A DNA stretch of 64,000 nt. It comes from Asterella californica (lineage: Eukaryota > Streptophyta > Marchantiopsida > Marchantiales > Aytoniaceae). Below are positions 1-10,085 of the stretch, one piece after another. The notes under the pieces are model-generated. The model saw nothing but the letters and a program-made list of their open reading frames with translations. It ran no database searches and had not been told where the DNA came from. The translations under genes were made by a program, and so were the position numbers. Position 1 is the stretch's first letter. Every line of letters starts with the position of its first letter. The stretch is from contig JAYKYS010000002.1 of the NCBI GenBank assembly GCA_036924285.1, forward strand, positions 7,998,001-8,062,000, in the 5' to 3' direction.

Positions 1-2458
1 ACTCACAAAGTTCACCACATCTTGATAAAGTCCTCTTCATCAGTATCTCTCCTTCAGTTTTGTGTAGGTAGTCCAAGCTCCACGATGTCTAGCCCACAAG
101 GTGTCATGAAACTCCTTCATCAACGTTGCGTCTGCAGATCATCTATAACTCGTAGAAGTGCTCCATCTCTTCTCTTCTGCTGACTAACTCGACACCAAAC
201 ATCTCTCTTCTCTTCATCCTCAGCTTCTGTTACCATCTCATCCTCATCTGCGTAGCGAGCCCTAGACAACATGTCTACTACAAGATTTTCTCTACCGACT
301 ATGTGTTTCAGCTCAGGGTTCAAACTCCGGATGTAAGCAATCCATCTCACATTGCTATGTCTGGAGTATTGCAGTTTGCTATCATACCAAGCAGAGGTAA
401 ACAATCCGTTTCTAAAACTACATGAGCACCACTCAAGAACTCTCGATCTACCTTCATAGCAGTAACGGCTCCCCACAGTTCACGCTTTACTTGAGGATAG
501 TTCCGTTGTCTGTCTGTCAAGATTCGGACCCCAAATCTAGAAACAAACCGCACGCCATCTGCATCTTCCTGACCAACTGTCCATCCAATCGCCCTTGGAC
601 TCATGTCCACAATTAGTATCACCGGTCTCCCTCTCTGATAGCTAAGTCTCCTTAGTATAGGTGGAGACTTCAGAATCTTCTTCTGCTGTTTCATCGTCTC
701 ATGATGCTCTTGTCGCCAAGTAAACCTCTTCCCCTTTCTCAAAAGTGCATATAAAGACTCGGCAATTTATGCATAATGAGGAATACTCACGCAAAAGAAC
801 ACACAAGCTCCCAAGAAACGTCAAACCTCAGTGATATTGGTACAGTCTGCTATCCTTGCTATAGCATCTATTTTTCGGTTCGGTCTTCGTCCAAATGTGC
901 CACACAAATGACCAACCACCATAATCTCTGACATTCCAAAACGAGATTTAGTACCTGACAGAGTGAGGTGCACTTCCTCCATACGTGTCAGGACTCGGCC
1001 CACGTCTCGAATGTGATCTGCAATAAACTTTCTGCAACCGTCAGAAGTCATAGTCTCGTCCCTGTCTTCCACCGGACAATCTTTCATAGAAATATCATCC
1101 AAAAATAGAATTCTGACGTCAGGTACAAATTCCCTTAACATCTTATGCAGCGCATTTTGCATATGTGCTACTGAGTTTGTCGCCCTCTGAGGAAGAATGC
1201 ACATCCGCATCAATCCCAAAGGTGTGCGCATGGTAGTCATCTCTACTCTCTAAGGCAAGTTGGAATTGATCATAACCTGAAAACAGATCTCCAGTAGAAT
1301 AGACCGGCCTCCTAGCAAATGCCTCAGCTACTTCATCAACCGCAGGTCCTATCCCCACATTTCGAATCGTGATGTTGTTGGCAGGTTACAAGTCTTGGAT
1401 AAAGCACAAAGCCCTTGACTTCTTAAGCACCGTGAACCATCGACTAGAGTACGAAGCCATGGATGGCTCAAGGATACCCATCTGCATCTTCTCCTTCAAT
1501 AGCTCAATGAGCTTTGGAAGCAAGGCACGAGGGACTAGAATCGACTTCAAGTCCCAAGGTACATGAGGAACGGTGAAGACAACCATTGGAGCTATCACAC
1601 TAGGATCCACACAACCAATCTCTTCAGCTGACAAAGAAAATGCTTTACCATGGCTGACAATCATCTGCTCAAAAGTCTTCTTCTCTACTTCAGTCAAGAA
1701 CCCACCCCTCTCCTATCTGGAGTTGTTCGAGTGTTTCCTGAGTAAACTGATGCCCTATTCGTGCAGGATGTCTAAGTACAAGCTCAGTGGCGGCTGACTC
1801 CATCTGCTGTTGCGAATCAACAGATAATTGGGTCGCCACAGGCTTCACCTTCCTCGCTACAGCTTTATATTTGACGTGCACTTCTGCTTCCTGACGAGAG
1901 TCACACCAGCAGACTTCATCCTTCCATTCATTCTCTAGTCTCGGATGAGGACGATACTGCAAGTACGAGACAATCTTCTCATAGACTTCAAGAGAATGGA
2001 TGAGATCACCACCCTATCTCCCAGCTGTCTTTCCATCCTATCTACTTCATCTAGCCAACGAACAAAAGACTGTACATTGATAACCTCTTGATACACACCA
2101 GAAATCACTTCATCTTCTTCCAGAGCTCCTATACAACGCAGATCAGCTACACGTTTTACCATTTGCCTCCTACTCTTTACAATCATATCTTCTACTCGTG
2201 TAAACTCACTCCAATCCTCAAGACTCAAACTCAACAAACCTGATCTCCAACTTGGTACTCTATATACACTCTCAGAACCTCGAGCAGCCTCTTCATTAAT
2301 CTCATGTGATCCCTTAGGCTGCTCAAGCGGGATCATAGTAGTCATTGATCCTTCACTCTTGTCCTCCTGCTCTACAAGAGTGGGTTCTGAAAACCCTTAC
2401 TTCTACAAATATGAGAGTCTCTCAAGGTCTACTTGTTTCGCTCGTGGTTTGTCCAAAC
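1..2458 (-). pseudogene. M1 element: decayed pol (RT, RNase H, start of integrase)
   Basis: This is the 3' half of an old Ty3/gypsy polyprotein read leftward; frames change repeatedly. In order it holds the pre-RT linker (2345-1690), RT fingers and palm (1697-821) with the catalytic motif read as FLDD near 1090, RNase H (742-347) with its first Asp in a VDMSPRAIGW motif, and the integrase lead-in (below 476). Two adjacent Trp codons of the ERYWW integrase motif near 1-60 have become TGA TGA. The same domains are intact or nearly so in M2 and M3, so the assignment is firm. The upstream half continues at 10086 beyond the T1 insertion: the left flank resumes at the HERN motif that follows FLTV on the other side. 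It is certainly non-functional. Confidence 0.85.
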
Positions 2459-3256
2459 TGTAAGCCGGCCTGTCTCTCACCCAGGGGTACCTCAGATGAC
2501 TAGGATTACTAGTGCACCTTAATTACAAAGATTCTATCACACCCATGCTCACTTCACTCAACACTCTGACCCGTATGGTCACATCGGTCCCTCTAATAGC
2601 GTTCTTGCAAACAAGTTCTAACCCCGCCCTCCACATGGCATCACATAGTACTCAAGGACTCCCAAGGTCTCCAATGCTCACTTTACTTATAGACAGGAAA
2701 ATGAGAGTGTCTTCCACCTTCTCAACTCCTCCTTATATACTCTACAACTTCTTACCGTGGTAACTTTCACTAAGTTACGTTACCTCATGGTAAGTGCGCA
2801 ATCCAAAATAGTAAAACTTCTAAAGGCTACTAAGACTTAAGAATAGCACACACATTACTTGTTCTACTTTACTAAAGTAAGAGATTCTCCTACTTTAGCT
2901 TTTATAAAGTGTTACTTTCCACTGTATCCAGTCGAAAGACGACAACACACTAATACGTCTTTTGAGGAGCATCTTTAGATCTTTGTGCATGACTTTTCAT
3001 CATGCATCCAATCACCGATGGTCAACAAAGTTACATATTTTTGGAAAGCATATTTAGAGCTCCGCACTTGTCTTATAGTGCCATAGTGGAACCTCTAATA
3101 GTTTCCTCAACTTAGTTATAACTATCTCAGCTAGTTATGACTACTTTTGATCACTCTAAATTTAGATCTTCAAACTAGAGTAACCTTTAAGATAGTCATA
3201 CATAATGAAATGTATATAAGCATACACACAAATAATGGGATACTTGTGGTGTGACA
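2459..3256 (-). repeat. T1 3' LTR
   Basis: This 798-bp terminal repeat starts TGTAAGCC and ends GTGTGACA on the plus strand. It matches 9287-10085 with only a handful of differences. A TATA-like box (TATATAAGG on the minus strand) lies at 2731-2739. It is followed directly by the polypurine tract, as expected of a 3' LTR. Confidence 0.95.
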
Positions 3257-3268
3257 TTTACCCCCAGA
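3257..3268 (-). promoter_or_regulatory. T1 polypurine tract
   Basis: On the minus strand the bases immediately before the 3' LTR read GTCTGGGGGTAAA. A G-rich purine run at this point primes plus-strand DNA synthesis in LTR elements. T2 has the equivalent CCGGGGGTAAAA at 51976-51987. Confidence 0.8.
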
Positions 3269-3269
3269 C

Positions 3270-5126
3270 TTAATTTTCACTCCGTCCTCGGAGTGAAGTA
3301 TCACGTTGATGGAACTTCTTTAGCTTGTCGTGGTTCACTCGGTCGAAGAACGTACCACTCCTTTCTTGAAGATCGTAGGTGCCATTACTCCACACTTTGG
3401 AGATGATGAAAGGTCCAAAATATCGACGTAAGAATTTCTTTTGAACTCGCTTGTGTCTAATAGCATCCCATAACATCACCCACTCACCCTCTTGAAATGG
3501 CTGTAACTTCGTTTTGTTCTTCGCCAAGCGCTTGTCATAGCTCTTCTTCTGTTGTAGCTGAGCCATCTCAATTCGTTGAGCTGCGTCGCCTCTATTCTCC
3601 TCCAGCTCCAACAAGGTTTTTCCCCTCTCTTTCTCAGCTATTGGACCACCCTTTCTCTTCAGTCCAGCTTGCAAGGTCTGAAAGGTGGTTAGGTCGAACT
3701 GGATTGGTAATCTTGATTCCAACCCATACACCATCTTGAAAGGTGAATATCCCGTAGACGTCTTCATTGTTGTACGATACTCCCATAGAACCGCATGAAG
3801 ACGCTTGTCCCAGTTGTGTTTGGCCCCTTCCATGTCAGCATTCTTTGCTAACATTTGACACAAGGTAAAGTTTGTCCTCTCTACCAAACCGTTTGAACTA
3901 GGTTTATATGAAGTAGTAACCCTCTGAGAAATGGAGAAGTGGGTGCACATAGCAGTAGTCATACCACTCACAAATTCTCGACCCCTATCAGAAACTAACT
4001 CCAGAGGACATCCAAACCTAGTAATGATCCGTTCGTACAGAAATCTACCCACCTCAACTTCTCCAATAGTTACAAGAGGTCTAGCTTCTACCCACTTCGT
4101 AAGATAATCTGTGGCTACAACAATATACTTATTGTTGCGAGGGGTGCGATTCAAAGGCCCAACAAAATCTATTCCCCATTTCTCGAAAGGTCCGAGAACT
4201 GGAATAGATTTAAGAGGAGTGGAAACACTAGATTTGATAGCGAAAGCTTGACAAACATCACAGGTTTTACAATACGTCAAGCAATCTCTAAACATCCCCC
4301 TCCAGTGATATCCTGCGTCGAGTATCTTATGAGCCGTCAACTTGCCTGCGAAATGTCCTCCACATACTGGACCGTCATGGAATTCTTCCATGAGTCGTAG
4401 AGACTCCTCCTTGCTCGCAGCTCTTCTCAGGACCCCATCAACTCCTTCACGGAATAACACACCTTCAACCACCGAGTAAGGTTGACTTCGTTTCACCAAC
4501 GCCTTCTTCTCTCTGGTCCGCATCCCATCTGGATAGACACCTTCTGTAACAAAATCCCATATTTCTTGATATTCTATTGGGATAATAGAGTTGCTCATCA
4601 AGACCATCAAATCTTCATCAGGAAAGGTGTCATCCACCGGCTCCTCTCCATCGCCATCGTAAGCTCTAGATAGCAAATCTGCATTCGCGTGTTTCTTCCC
4701 TGGTCGATCGCAGATCTCATAGTCGTACTCTGACAATAAGAGCTTCCACCTAGCTAATCGTCTTTCGACCATAGGTTTATTGAAGATGTACTTCAATGCC
4801 TTATGATCTGTAACGATAGTGAACTTGCCTCCTATGAGATAATGTCGAAATTTTCTCAAAGCATAGATCACTGCTAATCCTTCTCTCTCTGTCACAGAAT
4901 AATTTCTCTCTGCCTTGACCATTTGCCGACTAGCATATGCGATAGGATGATCTCTACCTTCAACATCATACTGACTTAAAGTACATCCTACTGCTATATT
5001 TGAAGCATCCGTATATAGAATAAACTGTTTATTCCAATCGGGCTTAACCAAGATCGGAGCTGAAGTAAGAGCTTTCTTCAGTTCCTCAAAGGCGGCTAGA
5101 GCTTCTTCATCTCCTAAAATCAACAC
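3270..5126 (-). CDS. T1 RNase H and integrase (3' part of pol, out of frame with RT)
   Basis: This frame of about 618 codons continues the polyprotein after a frameshift; its first ATG is not a natural start. It begins with the RT thumb-RNase H connection, then RNase H with YTDAS, a TERE glutamate and TDHKAL. Integrase follows, with an HHCC zinc module (FHDG..CGGH, then CKTCDVC) and a DD35E core (GIDFVG, SDRG, and E in GLVERT). A GPF-type C-terminal domain ends in RVNHDKL. The reading frame stops only 13 bases from the LTR and overlaps a conserved hairpin. RNase H removes template RNA and integrase inserts the cDNA. The frame overlap at 5107-5126 with the upstream ORF marks the break; in T2 the same junction is continuous. 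Confidence 0.9.
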   Translation of the reverse strand: MLILGDEEALAAFEELKKALTSAPILVKPDWNKQFILYTDASNIAVGCTLSQYDVEGRDHPIAYASRQMVKAERNYSVTEREGLAVIYALRKFRHYLIGGKFTIVTDHKALKYIFNKPMVERRLARWKLLLSEYDYEICDRPGKKHANADLLSRAYDGDGEEPVDDTFPDEDLMVLMSNSIIPIEYQEIWDFVTEGVYPDGMRTREKKALVKRSQPYSVVEGVLFREGVDGVLRRAASKEESLRLMEEFHDGPVCGGHFAGKLTAHKILDAGYHWRGMFRDCLTYCKTCDVCQAFAIKSSVSTPLKSIPVLGPFEKWGIDFVGPLNRTPRNNKYIVVATDYLTKWVEARPLVTIGEVEVGRFLYERIITRFGCPLELVSDRGREFVSGMTTAMCTHFSISQRVTTSYKPSSNGLVERTNFTLCQMLAKNADMEGAKHNWDKRLHAVLWEYRTTMKTSTGYSPFKMVYGLESRLPIQFDLTTFQTLQAGLKRKGGPIAEKERGKTLLELEENRGDAAQRIEMAQLQQKKSYDKRLAKNKTKLQPFQEGEWVMLWDAIRHKRVQKKFLRRYFGPFIISKVWSNGTYDLQERSGTFFDRVNHDKLKKFHQRDTSLRGRSEN

Positions 5127-8097
5127 GTAATCTACCCTTCTTCAGATATACAGTCAAAGCATACGCTTTATGTGAGAACGAGAGTATAAACCTTCGATAA
5201 TACCCCACCATACCTAAAAACTGTCGTAGCTTAGTGAGAGTACTAGGAAAAGGGAGCTCTAAGATCTTCTGCACCTTCTCTGGATCAACGGCAATGCCGT
5301 CCTTGGATATGATATGACCCAAGAGTAACCCTTCCTCACATCCAAAAATACATTTCTCCGGATTGAGAGATGCATTTGCTACATCTAAACATTCTAAGAC
5401 CTTCACAAGGTGCTCAAAATGCTTCTCCTTACTCCCGTAAACACAAAAGTCATCTATAAAATCTCTCACAAACTTTCCTAAGAAAGGTTCGAACACTTTG
5501 TTCATAAACCTTTGAAACGTCGCAGGAGCATTACACAAACCAAATGGCATGACTCGAAATGCAAACGTACCCCACGGAGTAGTGAAAGTGGTCAGGTGTT
5601 GATGTTCTGGTGCAATTTTGATCTGGTTATATCCGCTATAACCATCTCCAAAGCTGTACCATTCGTTTCCCGCCACTTCTTCCAAGATCTCGTCGATGAA
5701 AGGTAGAGGATAATAATCCTTCTTTGTGACCGCATTGAGCTTCTTGTAATCAACACACACCCTCAATTTGCCATTTTTCTTCTTTACGATCACAATGGGT
5801 GATACCCATTCAGAATGCTCCACCTCGTAAATGAACCCAGCAGTGTGCAGCTTCTCGATCTCTTCTTTCACCAGATCCGCAATTGGAGGACTCACTCTTC
5901 GTTGCTTCTGTCGCACCGGTTTGACTTCCTTCTCTAACTCGATACGGTGTTGCTCCAGTGTGACCTCCCTCAGATCCTTGTAACTAAATGCAAATACATG
6001 AATGTATTTGCGAAAGATCTCTTCGAAACAACTCTTCTCCTCTTTAGTAACCTTCGATCCATAACGTAAGGTGGCAATTCTTCTCTCCACCTCCTCGGGA
6101 GTCAACGGTTCTTTGTCTCTATCTCTTTGCACTTCCGGAGAAGAGAAAAGATCCACTACGTTCACACCCACGTTTCGTTCTTCTCTCTCCTCTTCTGACG
6201 ATGTATTTTCAGATTCTGAATCTGAAGAATTGGTACCTACATCAGAAGTAGTATCGACAACTTCTGACTCCCAGTAGTCCGATGTGGGTCGATCCGATTC
6301 CGACGTCCCAACTTGATCTCCGAGCAATGGAACTTTGATCCGGTGGTGATTCGGTCCGATGCGTAAATAACCTTTGTGCCAGTTATCCGTTGCATGTACT
6401 GCTCGAAGCCAAGGTCTTCCGAGTAACATTTCATAACTTGACTCTTTCAAGATTTGAAATGTCATGTTTACTTGCACTCCCATTACTGACACGCAAACTC
6501 TCTCCAGCACTCCCAATGGCCTAACTCGCTGTCTGTTAGTCATGCCAACCGTGATACTAGAAGGACGCGTTGGTACTAGATCCAACTTCCTCATGAGTCG
6601 TTCTGAGATGGCGTTTACTGCCGATCCTCCATCGACAAGAACATCTGAGACATCTCTCCCATTGATACGAGCCTCTACTTTTGATGCCTTGTTGCACACC
6701 TCTCCTTCACTAGCATCTAAAGCACTCACGCCGACAGTAGAAGGATTTACCTTCTTCTTCCGACCTCGTCGAGAGCTTAGACCGCTACGAAGTTCTTTCC
6801 TCACCGAAGGATTCAGAGCAATCAACTGTCCCACAGTAATGTTTGCTCGTTGTTTACTCACGTCCTCCATCACATTGTATTTTGATTGCTCCATTGAAAT
6901 TGTGAAATCAGTATTTCCCAATTTCTTCCGCCGCTCTTTGGTTTTTGAAGAAGATTTGCTACTCCGAGTATTTTGACTTGGAGAATCTTCCATCATGACA
7001 GGTTCTCCCTCGTCGAAATGCGTCCTCATCCTCTTCCTCTCTTGAGCCAACAACTCTACAGATTGAAAACCTTCTCGTACATCTCGTGGCTCCAAGATGT
7101 CAATGCATGCCACACCCTTGTCCTTGCTTTGTGAAGTTGAAGCTCCATCCACTGTTCCACCATTACGACTTGGACAATTACGTTGGAAGTGTGATCCTCC
7201 ACACGTAAAACATCCTTGGCTCGTGTAGTTACTTGGTGATCCTTGCGGTGGTCCACCTCTGGACTGATAGTTCCCATAACCTCGTGAGCCCTCTCCCACA
7301 TTTGGACTCCGGTGTTGCAACAAATTCACCATGTTGATCTTCAAATCCGCCAGAGACTCTGTCAGACTTTTCAACTCATCACGAAAGTCGGGAGTAACAG
7401 ATCTAGATGGTACAGTGACTGTAACCGCACTAGTGGGAGCTATCGGAGTCAGATTCTGAAATCGAACAGTCGGAACACTCGCAGGCATCAGAGTTGGCAT
7501 GCTCGACCCTTGCACATCTCCACATGCTGCCCCAACAGTCATTGGTTGCAAGTCGTCTCCATCCAGACTCTCTTCCATCCTGGTTGCGATCTTCACTGCA
7601 TCAGCCTTCGAAGTTGGTCTCTCATACCGCACTTGTGTTCGAATCTCCGGCCTCAATCCTCCGATAAAATTCTTCGTGAGCATTGCTCCAATGCCCACCA
7701 TCGTTGGTTCTACTACATCTCCACTCTTTCGTAAAACCACCCGAAACTTTTGTTCTAATTTCTCCACCCTCTCGGCGTAAGTCCTTACTTTCTCTTTCTC
7801 TCCTTGTTTGAGGTAAGTTACCTCTACCATTAACTTCTCGTAACTTTCATCGGGAAGAAAAGTTTCAATTAAGGCCTCCGTCAATACTTCCCAAGTATCA
7901 ACTGGAGTCCCCACTACGCTTCTCTTCTTCCTATCCTCATACCATGTCAATGCAGAATTTTCAAGAAATTCAGGTATCAACCCTACCCACTCGCTCTTCT
8001 TTCGATCTCCATTGCCAATGCATGCTCTTTTGAAGTCCCTCACAAATCCTTCCACGTCTTCTCCATCCTTTCCGTAAAACACCGGAAGTTTCCCCAT
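5107..8097 (-). CDS. T1 gag-protease-RT polyprotein
   Basis: A 996-residue frame starting with MGKLPVFYGKDGED, the same start region as T2. Gag (residues about 1-150) has the retrotransposon-gag signature around LTWYED and a coiled TYAERVEKLEQ stretch. A zinc knuckle of unusual spacing (CFTCGGSHFQRNC) is near residue 297. The aspartic protease site reads LVDGGSAVN near residue 489. RT follows, with SPIVIVKKKNGKLR, FGLCNAPATFQR and the catalytic FIDDFCVYG near residue 880. The frame runs into a wrong-frame tail after YYRRFI and stops at 5107. Gag forms the particle, protease cuts the precursor and RT copies the RNA. The lineage is non-chromoviral gypsy; Athila/Tat affinity is inferred from the DDFCVYG motif. 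Confidence 0.92.
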   Translation of the reverse strand: MGKLPVFYGKDGEDVEGFVRDFKRACIGNGDRKKSEWVGLIPEFLENSALTWYEDRKKRSVVGTPVDTWEVLTEALIETFLPDESYEKLMVEVTYLKQGEKEKVRTYAERVEKLEQKFRVVLRKSGDVVEPTMVGIGAMLTKNFIGGLRPEIRTQVRYERPTSKADAVKIATRMEESLDGDDLQPMTVGAACGDVQGSSMPTLMPASVPTVRFQNLTPIAPTSAVTVTVPSRSVTPDFRDELKSLTESLADLKINMVNLLQHRSPNVGEGSRGYGNYQSRGGPPQGSPSNYTSQGCFTCGGSHFQRNCPSRNGGTVDGASTSQSKDKGVACIDILEPRDVREGFQSVELLAQERKRMRTHFDEGEPVMMEDSPSQNTRSSKSSSKTKERRKKLGNTDFTISMEQSKYNVMEDVSKQRANITVGQLIALNPSVRKELRSGLSSRRGRKKKVNPSTVGVSALDASEGEVCNKASKVEARINGRDVSDVLVDGGSAVNAISERLMRKLDLVPTRPSSITVGMTNRQRVRPLGVLERVCVSVMGVQVNMTFQILKESSYEMLLGRPWLRAVHATDNWHKGYLRIGPNHHRIKVPLLGDQVGTSESDRPTSDYWESEVVDTTSDVGTNSSDSESENTSSEEEREERNVGVNVVDLFSSPEVQRDRDKEPLTPEEVERRIATLRYGSKVTKEEKSCFEEIFRKYIHVFAFSYKDLREVTLEQHRIELEKEVKPVRQKQRRVSPPIADLVKEEIEKLHTAGFIYEVEHSEWVSPIVIVKKKNGKLRVCVDYKKLNAVTKKDYYPLPFIDEILEEVAGNEWYSFGDGYSGYNQIKIAPEHQHLTTFTTPWGTFAFRVMPFGLCNAPATFQRFMNKVFEPFLGKFVRDFIDDFCVYGSKEKHFEHLVKVLECLDVANASLNPEKCIFGCEEGLLLGHIISKDGIAVDPEKVQKILELPFPSTLTKLRQFLGMVGYYRRFILSFSHKAYALTVYLKKGRLRVDFRR

Positions 8098-8232
8098 TCT
8101 TCTCTTCTTTTCTTCTTCTTACTCAAGGAACTGCTTGCGGATGTGAAGATCACACTTCACCGCAATCCACAATTTCCCCGTTGAGCTCTCTCCTCTCCAA
8201 AGGTTGGAATAAGTTTGACCCTCATGGTCATC

Positions 8233-8697
8233 TTATCTCTCGTGTGACAGACTATCTCCATCCTCGCTAGAGGTCTTCACTCGTTCCGTTTCTACACTCA
8301 ACCTTCTCTCGAGACCTTCGGCTACAGTTTCTAGCAAAGCAACCACTGCGCTACACTCGTGCTCAACTGGAATCCCGTCCACTCCACATCTAGGACAAAA
8401 GGTTGTAGGGTCAATGACGCCTTGTCTAGGGGAAGAAGGACCTATGTGTAAGCTTAAGTCGACCAACCCTCTTCGCTCACGCAAAAGTCTATTCTTCGTA
8501 GGACACTTGCTCACTTTATGTCCTTCTTCTCCACACAAAAAGCACCTCGAGTTCTTCTCCTGGTTCTTTCGACTACTCTCTGCTTCTTCCTCAAATTCTA
8601 GTCGAAATTCTCCTTTCGCCAGATCAGCGGTAACTATCACCGCATAACCTTGAGGGATCTTGCTCAACCTCAATTTCCACTCTTGATGTCCTTCCAT
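8233..8697 (-). CDS. T1 extra upstream ORF with two zinc-binding motifs
   Basis: A 154-codon ORF lies between the LTR and gag, a place usually non-coding in gypsy elements. It opens with a short domain (WKLRLSKIPQG...VIV). A classical CCHC knuckle (CFLCGEEGHKVSKC, spacing CX2CX4HX4C) is near residue 52. A conserved DLSLHIGPSSP segment comes next, then a second Cys/His motif (CPRCGVDGIPVEHEC, spacing CX2CX8HXC) near residue 102. The tail is acidic and helical. T2 carries a clear homologue at the same place (57089-57565) with both spacings unchanged despite much divergence elsewhere, which argues for a selected protein. The function is unknown; nucleic-acid binding is the natural inference. It ends 135 bp before the gag ATG. 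Confidence 0.75.
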   Translation of the reverse strand: MEGHQEWKLRLSKIPQGYAVIVTADLAKGEFRLEFEEEAESSRKNQEKNSRCFLCGEEGHKVSKCPTKNRLLRERRGLVDLSLHIGPSSPRQGVIDPTTFCPRCGVDGIPVEHECSAVVALLETVAEGLERRLSVETERVKTSSEDGDSLSHER

Positions 8698-9265
8698 GAC
8701 GATGATCCGTCATACATCTCTCTCGCTCTATAGTTTGTTTGACACTTTTGATCACTCGACTATCTTCTCGCTTAGCAATCTCTCACATTACTAAGTAGAA
8801 GCTTAACTTGTCAACCCTGGCCTCAAAGATCGAACATAACCCTCTCAAGAATTCTGAAATTCTTTCACTCTTTTACTTCAGCAAGCGATATAACAGATTT
8901 GACCCCCCTTCGCTTCGAATGCCATAACTCCAGTTCTACTCGATCAATTCACGCATGATTTGGGTGCCTAGATAGCTTATCTTGCAAGCTATCAGCATGG
9001 AAGATTTCAAGGTCTAACTCTAAAAACTGAAAATATGAAAATGACTGTAAACTCCTTCCCGAGAGCTCACTATTTGATACCGAAAAACCCCCTTAACTTC
9101 CGAAAGACATAACTCTCTCCTTACAATTGGTCTCTCGGAGATATCAAGCTTATTGGAAAGCTTATCTTGCCCTCTATAACATGGTGTATGTACAAAGGTT
9201 CTGAACTCATGCTCAAAAACATACATGAACTGTACTAACAACTAAATATGAATCTTTGTATCGAG
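8698..9265 (-). other. T1 5' leader
   Basis: No convincing ORF is seen here. It holds two diverged copies (about 8909-8996 and 9096-9180) of a module containing a cgaa..CATAACTC motif and a later AGCTTAT..TTG segment. The spacing is about 185 bp. Related modules occur in the LTRs of M2 and M3. Confidence 0.6.
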
Positions 9266-9283
9266 GTCCCGGCAACGGAACCA
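9266..9283 (-). promoter_or_regulatory. T1 primer-binding site, tRNA-Glu type
   Basis: The plus strand reads GTCCCGGCAACGGAACCA, 3 bases inside the 5' LTR. This equals the 3' end of plant tRNA-Glu including CCA (from memory of that tRNA). The minus-strand RNA would pair with it to prime first-strand synthesis. T2 has the same 18 bases at 58881-58898. Confidence 0.85.
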
Positions 9284-9286
9284 AAA

Positions 9287-10085
9287 TGTAAGCCGGCCTG
9301 TCTCTCACCCAGGGGTACCTCAGATGACTAGGATTACTAGTGCACCTTAATTACAAATATTCTATCACACCCATGCTCACTTCACTCAACACTCTGACCC
9401 GTATGGTCACATCGGTCCCTCTAATAGCGTTCTTGCAAACAAGTTCTAACCCCGCCCTCCACATGGCATCACATAGTACTCAAGGACTCCCAAGGTCTCC
9501 AATGCTCACTTTACTTATAGACAGGAAAATGAGAGTGTCTTCCACCTTCTCAACTCCTCCTTATATACTCTACAACTTCTTACCGTGGTAACTTTCACTA
9601 AGTTACGTTACCTCATGGTAAGTGCGCAATCCAAAATAGTAAAACTTCTAAAGGCTACTAAGACTTAAGAATAGCACACACATTACTTGTTCTACTTTAC
9701 TAAAGTAAGAGATTCTCCTACTTTAGCTTTTATAAAGTGTTAACTTTCCACTGTATCCAGTCGAAAGACGACAACACACTAATACGTCTTTTGAGGAGCA
9801 TCTTTAGATCTTTGTGCATGACTTTTCATCATGCATCCAATCAGCGATGGTCAACAAAGTTACATACTTTTGGAAAGCATATTTAGAGCTCCGCACTTGT
9901 CTTATAGTGCCATAGTGGAACCTCTAATAGTTTCCTCAACTTAGTTATAACTATCTCAGCTAGTTATGACTACTTTTGATCACTCTAAATTTAGATCTTC
10001 AAACTAGAGTAACCTTTAAGATAGTCATACCTAATGAAATGTATATAAGCATACACACAAATAATGGGATACTTGTGGTGTGACA
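9287..10085 (-). repeat. T1 5' LTR
   Basis: A 799-bp terminal repeat matching 2459-3256. A TATA-like box (TATATAAGG, minus strand) at 9559-9567 would place transcription start about 0.55 kb into the LTR. The right boundary ACA is followed by GAAC and then by M1 sequence encoding the end of FLTV. Confidence 0.95.

Larger units (their letters stand above)
2459..10085 (-). mobile_element. T1: Ty3/gypsy LTR retrotransposon, nearly complete, frameshifted pol
   Basis: A 7.6-kb element bounded by direct repeats of 798 and 799 bp (TGTAAG...GTGACA). Read on the minus strand, the order is 5' LTR, tRNA-Glu-type PBS, leader, small zinc-motif ORF, gag, protease, RT, RNase H, integrase, polypurine tract, 3' LTR. 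No chromodomain or env gene is visible. By eye the LTRs differ at about four substitutions and one indel, so it is young. It sits inside M1's protease-RT linker. The flanks read AAAC on the left (2455-2458) and GAAC on the right (10086-10089), a 4-bp target duplication with one C/T change. A frameshift near the RT-RNase H boundary makes this copy defective. Confidence 0.95.

Noticed and set aside
2512..2763. 83-codon frame present in both T1 LTRs
   Set aside because: Antisense to the element, duplicated with the LTR, absent from T2.
3257..3300. Possible env or third ORF after integrase in T1/T2
   Set aside because: Pol ends 13 bases from the LTR, leaving no room for another gene.
6464..6976. 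Plus-strand frame of 170 codons opposite T1 gag-protease, and similar antisense frames throughout the elements
   Set aside because: They mirror strongly coding minus-strand frames, have no motifs and are not conserved between T1 and T2.
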